From: Parabacteroides distasonis
Lineage (GTDB): Bacteria; Bacteroidota; Bacteroidia; Bacteroidales; Tannerellaceae
DNA: 64,000 bases
Assembly: GCF_004793765.1 (NCBI RefSeq)
Contig: NZ_SRYM01000011.1
Coordinates: 1-64,000 of the forward strand
Direction: 5' to 3'
Shown piece after piece: positions 1-6,677 of the stretch (position 1 is its first letter; each line of letters opens with the position of its first letter). The translations under genes were made by a program, and so were the position numbers. The notes under the pieces were generated by a model. It was not told the DNA's origin and searched no databases. It worked only from the letters and a program-made list of their open reading frames with translations.

Positions 1-65
1 CACGACTGAATATTAACTTTAGCCATTATGCTGCTTAATTTTGATTAGTTACTTATCTATTATAA

Positions 66-94
66 TTGTAATATAATAGTAAGGTGTAAATTTG
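66..94 (+). promoter_or_regulatory. Candidate Bacteroidota promoter for the RiPP-like locus
   Basis: TAAATTTG at 87-94 matches the Bacteroidota -7 consensus TAnnTTTG. A TTG at 66-68 lies 18 bases upstream, where the -33 element is expected. The first gene starts at 143, which leaves a leader of about 40 bases containing a small GAAGT/ACTTC inverted repeat. It is the only full -7 match noticed before the first glycosyltransferase gene. The call is by motif only. Confidence 0.45.
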
Positions 95-142
95 TTAACT
101 GTAGAAGTCTTTAGAACTTCATCTATACTTTTTAGATAAAAA

Positions 143-850
143 ATGTTGATACCTAAAACTATTCATCAAATTTGGTCATCTTGTAATAAACCATTGCCAA
201 AGGCCTTTGTTGATCTAGCAAATACATGGAAAGAATTCCATCCGGATTGGCAATATATCTTTTGGGATGACCAAAAGATGACCGCTTTTATGCAACGATA
301 TTATCCTGATTATGTGAATTTTTACAATCGGTTTGCATACGACGTGCAACGTTGGGATGTCATACGTTACTTGATACTTTATCAAGTGGGTGGTTTATAT
401 GTGGATTTTGATACGGAATGTTTAGCCAATATCGAGGCTTTGTTGACTGCGGACTGTTGTTTTGGGACAGATACGAAAGATAATATAATTTATGCCCCGT
501 TGGTGAAAAACGCTTACTTGAACAATACATACATAGCTTCGGTACCCAAGCATCCTTTCCTTAAATCCGTGATCGACCATGTTTTTAACTCTGATCAGAT
601 GTATGTTAAAGAAGAAAATAAGTTGCTGCAAGTATTGCGAACGAGTGGAGCTTTAATGTTATCTGATGTGTATAACCAATATGCATTCAAAGAACAAATT
701 CATGTTATTCCGGCAGAGGATCTAGCTCCATTCTCTTTATTGGAGGCACATGCTATTTTAGCGGGAGAGGAAAAAGATGAATGGAATGAGCGTTTGCAAA
801 AAGCATCGGCTGTTCATTTTTTTGTTGGATCGTGGGGGTATTGTAAATAA
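143..850 (+). CDS. GT32-family glycosyltransferase (OCH1/capsular type)
   Basis: This 235-residue protein is a probable sugar transferase of the GT32 superfamily with a GT-A fold. It opens with IPKTIHQIW, the usual start of these enzymes, and has FWDD near residue 40. GGLYVDFD follows, whose D88 and D90 form the DxD motif that binds the metal and nucleotide sugar. There is no signal peptide or membrane segment, so it is cytoplasmic. It is the first gene of a RiPP-like cluster and its stop lies one base before the next gene. A second, frameshifted member occurs at 5965. From context the acceptor is inferred to be the precursor peptide at 2887; a role in surface-glycan synthesis cannot be excluded. 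The donor sugar is unknown. Confidence 0.8.
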   Translation: MLIPKTIHQIWSSCNKPLPKAFVDLANTWKEFHPDWQYIFWDDQKMTAFMQRYYPDYVNFYNRFAYDVQRWDVIRYLILYQVGGLYVDFDTECLANIEALLTADCCFGTDTKDNIIYAPLVKNAYLNNTYIASVPKHPFLKSVIDHVFNSDQMYVKEENKLLQVLRTSGALMLSDVYNQYAFKEQIHVIPAEDLAPFSLLEAHAILAGEEKDEWNERLQKASAVHFFVGSWGYCK

Positions 851-851
851 A

Positions 852-2828
852 ATGAAATGCATGGAAAATTGTAACTTGAAAGAGTTGATTGATAATAAAT
901 TATCTTATTTGATAATTAATAGTAGTTTTGTAGAAGATTGCGGGTTGTTTCATGGTCGAATGGGATTTGTCTTGTTTTTTGCTCATTTAGCTCGTACTTC
1001 TCAGAATCCTTTGTATGAAAATTTCTCGGAAAAATTATTAATGGAAATTTTTGAGGGGTTACATAAAGAATCTTCAATTAGTTTAGAATCTGGGTTATGT
1101 GGTATAGGTTGGGGTGTTGAATATCTTGTTCAAAATGGTTTGATGAAAGGAAATACGGACGAGATATTGAAAGATGTGGATACTCGTGTTATGGAATATG
1201 ACCCAAGGCGGATGGTGAATAAGGATTTCCGAAGGGGGTTAGCAGGTGTGTTGATTTATGTTATGGCTCGCTTGTCTTCTCCTAGAGGAAATAGGCAACG
1301 GCCTTTTGATGATGAATATTTGCAAGTTTTAAGAGAAGTTGTGGAGGATTGGGATGTCAATTCTATAAAAGAAATGCCTGTAACATTGGTACGAGATTTT
1401 ATATTATTGTTGAATGGAAGAACGGTTAATTCCGTGAGTTTTTCGTATTTATTTTCTTCTGTCATTTCGCCTCAAAAGGAGTTGTCTTCCTCTGATGAGA
1501 CTTTTTTTATAAATGGCTTGGAATATTGTTGGAGATGTCTGGAGGATTTGGAAAAGTTTTTTCTTCCGATATTTGTAAGGAATGATATATTTTCCGCAAA
1601 TAAAAGAATTTACCTGATAAGTAATGAGAGTCGTTCTTCTCGTTATGGTATAGGTACATATATAAACCAAGTTACAGAGGCTTTAGTAGATGCTGAGGTC
1701 AGAGTTACAGTAATTTTATTAGAATCGAGGAAAACAAACTCTTTTTGTATAGAAAGTCATCAAGGTATACAATATTTGTATATAGGAGAACCTTTAGCTT
1801 TTAATAAAAAAATATCTTGGCAATTACGACAAAGGTTATATGCTGAAAATATAACTATGTTACTGTCTTCCGTTGTCTTGCAAACAGAAAGGCCAATATT
1901 CTTTTTAAATCATGTCAATTTCGTGGATTTAGCGAAAGAATTACGACAATATTATGTGAATGCTAAAATTGTTGGCGTTGTTCATTATATGGAGTGGAGT
2001 TTTAATTTATTGGGTGATCGCACTAAGTTAAAAGAAATCTTAAATAGCGGTGATACGAATAATTCAATTCGTAAAGGATTTGACGATAGTCTCCATTTCT
2101 TTCATTATTGTGATCAAGTAGTCTCTATTGCTAGACATTCATATAATTTTTTATTAGAGGATTGTAAAATCCCAGTTGATAAATTGGAATTAATACCTCA
2201 TGGTATAAAGGATCAAATGCCAGATATAAAAGATAAATCTTTGTTGAGGAAAAAATATGGTTTTGAAGACGATGAGGTACTGATTGTTTTTGCGGGCCGC
2301 GTAGATCCAATAAAAGGTATAGATTTGTTATCGAGAGCATTTTCAGAGTTATGTGGTAAATATGAAAATATACGTCTTTTGATTGCGGGAGAAGGGGCAT
2401 ATGATCTGATTCAAAAGCAATCATTGTTTTGTAGTAAAAAAATATCATTATTGGGATTTGTTGATAAAAAATCATTGTATGAGCTGTTTTATATTTCCAA
2501 TATAGGCGTACTTCCTTCTTTGTATGAGGATTTTGGTTATGTAGCTATTGAAATGATGATGAATGAGCTTCCTTTAATTGTAGGTAACAAAAGTGGATTA
2601 GAAGAAATTGTTGTGAATGGGAAAAATGGTTGGGTGGTTCCTTTTGAGCGAGATATTAAATGTACGGAAGGAAATACTTTACTTTTAAGAACTTATATAG
2701 AACGAATGATTCTTTCTTCTTCTGACACATTACTTATGGGACAAGAAAGTCGCAATCGTTTTCTTCTCTATTATGAATTATCTAGTTTTAAGCAGCTGCT
2801 AATGGAGCGGATAATACAGGGAAAATAA
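852..2828 (+). CDS. LanC-like domain fused to a GT4 glycosyltransferase
   Basis: The product is about 658 residues from the ATG at 852. An in-frame ATG at 777 would overlap the previous gene by 74 bases and is less likely. The first 240 residues resemble the alpha-toroid repeats of LanC proteins, for example LFHGRMGFVLFFAHLA and LESGLCGIGWGVEYL. The region is short, and I do not see the Cys/His zinc site of active cyclases. From about residue 250 a GT-B, GT4-like transferase begins (IYLISNE, then YGIGTYINQV), with GRVDPIKGIDLL and a late LPSLYEDFGYVAIEMM segment carrying the family E-x7-E motif. Together these suggest a transferase that uses a LanC-like domain to hold the peptide, which is an inference. 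The sequence is AT-rich. Confidence 0.7.
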   Translation: MKCMENCNLKELIDNKLSYLIINSSFVEDCGLFHGRMGFVLFFAHLARTSQNPLYENFSEKLLMEIFEGLHKESSISLESGLCGIGWGVEYLVQNGLMKGNTDEILKDVDTRVMEYDPRRMVNKDFRRGLAGVLIYVMARLSSPRGNRQRPFDDEYLQVLREVVEDWDVNSIKEMPVTLVRDFILLLNGRTVNSVSFSYLFSSVISPQKELSSSDETFFINGLEYCWRCLEDLEKFFLPIFVRNDIFSANKRIYLISNESRSSRYGIGTYINQVTEALVDAEVRVTVILLESRKTNSFCIESHQGIQYLYIGEPLAFNKKISWQLRQRLYAENITMLLSSVVLQTERPIFFLNHVNFVDLAKELRQYYVNAKIVGVVHYMEWSFNLLGDRTKLKEILNSGDTNNSIRKGFDDSLHFFHYCDQVVSIARHSYNFLLEDCKIPVDKLELIPHGIKDQMPDIKDKSLLRKKYGFEDDEVLIVFAGRVDPIKGIDLLSRAFSELCGKYENIRLLIAGEGAYDLIQKQSLFCSKKISLLGFVDKKSLYELFYISNIGVLPSLYEDFGYVAIEMMMNELPLIVGNKSGLEEIVVNGKNGWVVPFERDIKCTEGNTLLLRTYIERMILSSSDTLLMGQESRNRFLLYYELSSFKQLLMERIIQGK

Positions 2829-2833
2829 GAACA

Positions 2834-2852
2834 GGCCGTAAGGTCGTTTTTT
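2834..2852 (+). terminator. Short hairpin with T-run before the precursor gene
   Basis: GGCC (2834-2837) pairs with GGTC (2842-2845, one G-U pair) across a GTAA loop, and six T follow at 2847-2852. The stem is only 4 bp, so it is a weak or partial terminator at best. The AT-rich stretch after it has TAGGTTTT at 2858-2865, one base from the TAnnTTTG consensus, so the precursor could have its own promoter. Both readings are tentative. Confidence 0.3.
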
Positions 2853-2886
2853 AATAATAGGTTTTATAATTAAAAATTTTAAATTA

Positions 2887-3099
2887 ATGAAAACTATTCG
2901 AAATCTGAAACTTAGGGAAATTGTTCATCAAGAACTGAACATCTCTGAGATGAAGCAGTTAACCGGAGGTGTGAACGATGGTATCATGCTTTTGGCGTAT
3001 GGCTGTTACAACTATGTTTGTACAAACAGTCGGGACACTAGTGCAAATGAATGTACTACTGCTAAGTGTGTGAATGTATCATGCAGCTCCGGAGCTTGA
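2887..3099 (+). CDS. RiPP precursor peptide, GG leader with five-Cys core
   Basis: This is a 70-residue peptide. Its leader ends ISEMKQLTGG with the double glycine at 27-28, the form cleaved by C39 peptidases and typical of the GG-Bacteroidales natural-product precursors. The predicted core is the last 42 residues, with cysteines at 40, 45, 56, 61 and 66, so CX4C, a 10-residue gap, then CX4CX4C. It is rich in Ser, Thr and Asn and ends CSSGA. It sits between a LanC-like/GT4 gene and a radical SAM gene, with a C39 transporter downstream, which fits a modified and exported peptide. Cysteine-centred thioether crosslinks and Ser/Thr or Cys glycosylation are possible but not shown. The start is the only ATG that gives the full leader. 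Confidence 0.85.
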   Translation: MKTIRNLKLREIVHQELNISEMKQLTGGVNDGIMLLAYGCYNYVCTNSRDTSANECTTAKCVNVSCSSGA

Positions 3100-3115
3100 T
3101 AAATCAAGCTAGTTT

Positions 3116-3150
3116 GAAGTATCTAGAAGATTTTTCTAGATACTTCTTTT
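3116..3150 (+). terminator. Strong hairpin terminator after the precursor gene
   Basis: A perfect 13-bp stem (3116-3128 with 3134-3146) encloses a 5-base loop and is followed by TTTT at 3147-3150. A second inverted repeat just upstream, AGCTTGAT (3093-3100) with ATCAAGCT (3103-3110), overlaps the precursor stop codon. Placed between the precursor and its maturase, these would stabilise a short abundant precursor transcript and let only part of transcription read into downstream genes, as in many bacteriocin operons. Confidence 0.75.
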
Positions 3151-3188
3151 AGACTATAGAATTTGAAGAAGTAGGTAGATTTATTTAT

Positions 3189-4688
3189 ATGTATATGGAA
3201 AATAGGATCATCGTATTCAATCATTATTATAGACTTAAGCATGATTTAAAGAGGACATATTTATATTCAAAGAAAAGAATAGAATATCTGCAATCTAAAG
3301 TGCCTGTAGATACGCTCTGGCTTACTAAAATACATCCGATATACGCAATGCTTTTTTCTTTAGCTTCTGAACCAATAGAATTGAAAGAGTATATTGCGGC
3401 TGTTGCGGATTTTCTAGAGGTAAGTTCTTTAGAGGCAGAAAGTTTGGTGCTCCCATTTTTAGATAGAGATGAGCCTTTCTATAGTGAATATGGGAATGTC
3501 GTTAGTCAATTCCCCCGTAATTTGATTATTAACGCAGAGAACCTTTTAGATGAGATTACTTTATATTCTCCATTGGATTTTTGCTATCAAGAGTTGGACA
3601 TGAAAACTGAAAGAGCATTGTTCGCTCCTCAAACAATGGTAATTATGCCGAATAATAATTGTACAACTGATTGTGCGTATTGTTATGCGGATCGATCAAT
3701 CCATCCTCAACAGATGGATTTTAAATATGTAAAAGCTATTGTGGAAGAATGTAAACATTTGAAAATGATGGATATAAGTATTACCGGTGGTGATATTTTC
3801 TTATACAGACATTGGAAAGAATTATTGGAGCTATTAAATGTCAATGGTTTTGGGGGCGGTTTATTATCAACTAAAACTCCTTTGAATCAAGATCATGTTG
3901 ATTTTTTGAAGAAATATTCTCCTCGTTTACAATTCTCTTTGGACTCAATAGATCCGATTGTTTGTGAAAAATTGATAGGAATGAATCCTGTCTATTTGAA
4001 TAAGGTAAAGAAAACATTTGAGATTTTTGAACATTCAAAATTTCCATTTAAAGTAGCGACTGTACTGACGAATTTAAATGGAGAGGTTAAATATTTAACA
4101 GAATTATACGATTTTCTTAGTAATTTCGATACTTTAGAAGAGTGGGAGATTCGTTTGGCTAGTAAGTCCTTATACAGTAAGAAAAATTTTGATGAACTAA
4201 ATATTTCTAAAGATAAGATGCAAGAACTTAATGCTTGGATTGAAAGTATTCGTCCTATTTCGAAAATCAAGATGATTTGGGATACTTCTGACGTAGAGCG
4301 TTATTTTAAAAGTTCAAACGGTAGTAAGGGCTTTTTAGGAGCAAGGTGTTCTGCTAATTTTTCTAATATTATGGTTTTGCCAAATGGAAAGGTTACGATA
4401 TGTGAACAATTGTATTGGAATCCTTATTATATAATAGGTGACTTGACGCAACAATCTATCGTTGAAGTTTGGAATTCGCCAAAGGCATTAAAATTGGCAT
4501 TTCCTAAACGTGAAGATTTTAGAGATGCAAGTCCTTGTAAATCATGTAAGATATTTGAGGAGTGCTATGCTTTTCCTAATCGATGTATTGTTGATGTATT
4601 AAAAGGGTATGGATTAGATAATAAGGATTTTCCTGATCCTAGATGTGTTAATGCTCCTCGTCAAATATCAGTCTTAATTCCACAATAA
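3189..4688 (+). CDS. Radical SAM/SPASM peptide maturase
   Basis: The 499-residue enzyme has the radical SAM cluster motif CTTDCAYC, with C158, C162 and C165 binding the [4Fe-4S] cluster that cleaves S-adenosylmethionine. A glycine-rich ITGGDIF segment follows, as expected for SAM binding. The C-terminal part has Cys 387, 405, 450, 453, 459 and more in a SPASM-like pattern (MVLPNGKVTICEQ, then PCKSCKIFEECY), which would hold auxiliary clusters. The first 150 residues have no motif I recognise and may bind the leader. The substrate is inferred to be the peptide at 2887, where such enzymes make thioether or other crosslinks. ATG 3195 is an alternative start. The gene is AT-rich and lies 38 bases after the precursor terminator. 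Confidence 0.85.
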   Translation: MYMENRIIVFNHYYRLKHDLKRTYLYSKKRIEYLQSKVPVDTLWLTKIHPIYAMLFSLASEPIELKEYIAAVADFLEVSSLEAESLVLPFLDRDEPFYSEYGNVVSQFPRNLIINAENLLDEITLYSPLDFCYQELDMKTERALFAPQTMVIMPNNNCTTDCAYCYADRSIHPQQMDFKYVKAIVEECKHLKMMDISITGGDIFLYRHWKELLELLNVNGFGGGLLSTKTPLNQDHVDFLKKYSPRLQFSLDSIDPIVCEKLIGMNPVYLNKVKKTFEIFEHSKFPFKVATVLTNLNGEVKYLTELYDFLSNFDTLEEWEIRLASKSLYSKKNFDELNISKDKMQELNAWIESIRPISKIKMIWDTSDVERYFKSSNGSKGFLGARCSANFSNIMVLPNGKVTICEQLYWNPYYIIGDLTQQSIVEVWNSPKALKLAFPKREDFRDASPCKSCKIFEECYAFPNRCIVDVLKGYGLDNKDFPDPRCVNAPRQISVLIPQ

Positions 4689-4696
4689 CAAATAAT

Positions 4697-5878
4697 ATGA
4701 AACAGCAATTAGTTGGTTTAGCCTTTTGTAGTATATTATTACTGCAAGGTTGTATTGAAAAGAAAAACGAAGCAAAGTTTGATGAGGCTCCATCTATCTG
4801 TCCAGTTGATTTGAAATCAGAATCTCCAAAAGAAAGTATTGATAGATTTCTGGCCGGTATGGAGATCCAGTTGTTGCCGTTGGAATCAGGTGATGATATC
4901 TTGTTTAAAGGTTCTGGTTCTACCATTCATTTGGATGGTGATGATATCTTTCTTTTGGATGCCTCGCAACAGACTATCTTTCGTTTTGGGCGAGATGGCA
5001 AGTTCAAAAACAAGATATTCCGTAAGGGGCAAGGAGCGGAGGAATATAACGTGTTGTTTAATATAGCCCTGTCCGACAACAAAATTTACGGATTGGATAA
5101 TATGAAAATTCAGCTGTATGACTATGAGGGGCATTATATTAAAACTATTCCTTTGAAAAATAATGGTCGTCAGATAGCTGTCACAAAAGATGGTACGATA
5201 GCTGTTGCTTCCAATTATATCCAACCTTATCAGCTTACCGTATACCACCCGGATGGAACGGTCTTTGAGTACCTGCCTAGCAATAAGAACTTATTGAAAC
5301 AGCAAATCTCCCAGTCTACCTACCATTCATTGAAAAGATATGGCGATCGGATCTTGTTGACAAATTATTTTGATCCATCCATCTATCAGTTGGAAGATAC
5401 CGTGTCTGTCTTCGCCACGCTTGACTTCAAAGGCATGAATATCCCTTCCGATATGTTTAGTGGTACGGATGAGGAGATAGCCAACCGATTCCGTGAATAC
5501 CGCGAGGGAGACAAGGCCATTCTTTCATTCGATCGCTTGACCGTTACAGACGACTGGGTTGTGTTTGCGCCTTCTTTGATCTGGGATCCATGTGTGGTTT
5601 ATTATAATCGAAAGTCGGATACTTATCTTTTGAATAAGAACTGGGGGCAACCTTATGATCTGTTCTTCGGAGGCTACAGGGCACCGGACGGATATGATGA
5701 GAAGAGCGGGGAGTTTTACCAACTGGTCAATGCCGTAGAGCTGAAAGAGGTCGTAGAAGAAATCGCTAAAAAAAAACCGAATTATCAGGATGACTATCCA
5801 TTCTTAAAGAACGTAGATGTATCTCAAATAGATGATAATACGAATGATTGGATTGTATTCTTTAAATTGCAGTCTTAG
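4697..5878 (+). CDS. 6-bladed beta-propeller lipoprotein
   Basis: This 393-residue protein begins with a lipoprotein signal ending LLLQGC (lipidated Cys at 19), so it is anchored to a membrane facing the periplasm or cell surface. The rest consists of propeller-like strands: DDIFLLDASQQTIFRFGRDG, then IYGLDNMKIQLYDYEGHYI. These resemble the Bacteroidota 6-bladed beta-propeller family, which is typically 350-400 residues. It starts 8 bases after the maturase and is probably co-transcribed with it. Similar lipoproteins often sit beside GG-leader peptide clusters, but their job is unknown. They may bind the exported peptide or give immunity, both guesses. Its base composition is less AT-rich than the genes before it. 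Confidence 0.75.
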   Translation: MKQQLVGLAFCSILLLQGCIEKKNEAKFDEAPSICPVDLKSESPKESIDRFLAGMEIQLLPLESGDDILFKGSGSTIHLDGDDIFLLDASQQTIFRFGRDGKFKNKIFRKGQGAEEYNVLFNIALSDNKIYGLDNMKIQLYDYEGHYIKTIPLKNNGRQIAVTKDGTIAVASNYIQPYQLTVYHPDGTVFEYLPSNKNLLKQQISQSTYHSLKRYGDRILLTNYFDPSIYQLEDTVSVFATLDFKGMNIPSDMFSGTDEEIANRFREYREGDKAILSFDRLTVTDDWVVFAPSLIWDPCVVYYNRKSDTYLLNKNWGQPYDLFFGGYRAPDGYDEKSGEFYQLVNAVELKEVVEEIAKKKPNYQDDYPFLKNVDVSQIDDNTNDWIVFFKLQS

Positions 5879-5898
5879 AGAATATAATAAACTTATAT

Positions 5899-5927
5899 GG
5901 GGAATATATGTGAATGTATTCCCCTTT
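5899..5927 (+). terminator. Hairpin terminator after the beta-propeller gene
   Basis: GGGGAATA (5899-5906) pairs perfectly with TATTCCCC (5917-5924) across a 10-base loop, followed by TTTGATTT. It probably ends or weakens transcription before the second GT32 gene. Confidence 0.5.
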
Positions 5928-5964
5928 GATTTGAAATGGATGGATTAATAATAACCGTCATAGT

Positions 5965-6677
5965 ATGATTCCTAAAATAATACATCAAATATGGTCTTCT
6001 GCAGAGGAGTTTCCTAAAAGTTATAAAGCCTTAATTGAGACATGGAGACGTGATTACCCTGATTGGAAATATATTCTTTGGGATGATGATCGTATAATTG
6101 AGTTTATGGAAAACTATTATCCTCAATATATAGATTTGTTTAATGGGTTTCCATATAATATTCAACGATGTGATGCGATTCGCTATTTGTTCTTGTTCCA
6201 AATGGGAGGAATGTACATTGATTTAGATTACGAATCATTACAATCTATCGAACCATTAATATCTGGAAAGACTTGTTGTTTTTCGGAAGAACATGAATAT
6301 TCAGAAGGAATGAAAAAAAAATGTGGCCATTCGGTTTCTCATTATTTTAATAATGCTATGATTTTATCAACTCCAAAGCATTGGTTTTTGAAAAAGGTGA
6401 TAGATTCTATCTTTGAGCATCCTGTGAAAATTGATAACGCTGATCCGTTTAATTGTATATTACAAACTACAGGGCCTTGGCTGTTATATCAAAAGAAGAA
6501 CAAATGGAAGTTTATATAATGCCTAGAAAATATGTGACTCCATTTACGGGATATCAAGTCCGACGTTTATTGCTAGAAAATGAAGAAAGTCAGGAATTAG
6601 ACAATTGTTTAAAAGATGCTTATGCTGTACATTACTTTTTCAATTCATGGGTGAAAGATATAAAGAATGATGTTTAG
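5965..6677 (+). pseudogene. GT32 glycosyltransferase with a one-base frameshift
   Basis: The first frame (5965-6519, 184 residues) has all the N-terminal hallmarks of GT32: IPKIIHQIW, LWDDD and GGMYIDLD with the DxD at 86-88. It resembles the gene at 143. Near 6490 homology leaves this frame and continues in another one to the stop at 6675-6677, where KDAYAVHYFFNSW matches KASAVHFFVGSW of the first GT32. One extra A in the A4 run at 6491-6494 would restore a protein of about 237 residues, the same length as its relative. So the gene has a one-base deletion, a phase-variable homopolymer or a sequencing error. The 184-residue product keeps the DxD but lacks the C-terminal part. The 3' end overlaps the next gene by 11 bases. 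Confidence 0.75.

Noticed and set aside
777..851. Upstream ATG for the LanC-like/GT4 gene
   Set aside because: It overlaps the GT32 gene by 74 bases and adds residues without family similarity; ATG 852 follows the stop directly.
3093..3110. Stand-alone terminator at the precursor stop codon
   Set aside because: The stem is 8 bp with a 2-base loop and no T-run; the 13-bp hairpin after it is the better terminator.
6484..6500. Programmed ribosomal frameshift in the second GT32 gene
   Set aside because: There is no X XXY YYZ slippery heptamer here, and a one-base indel in A4 is simpler.
6453..6677. A separate 74-residue gene
   Set aside because: Its C-terminal half matches the end of the GT32 family, so it is the displaced 3' part of the frameshifted gene at 5965.
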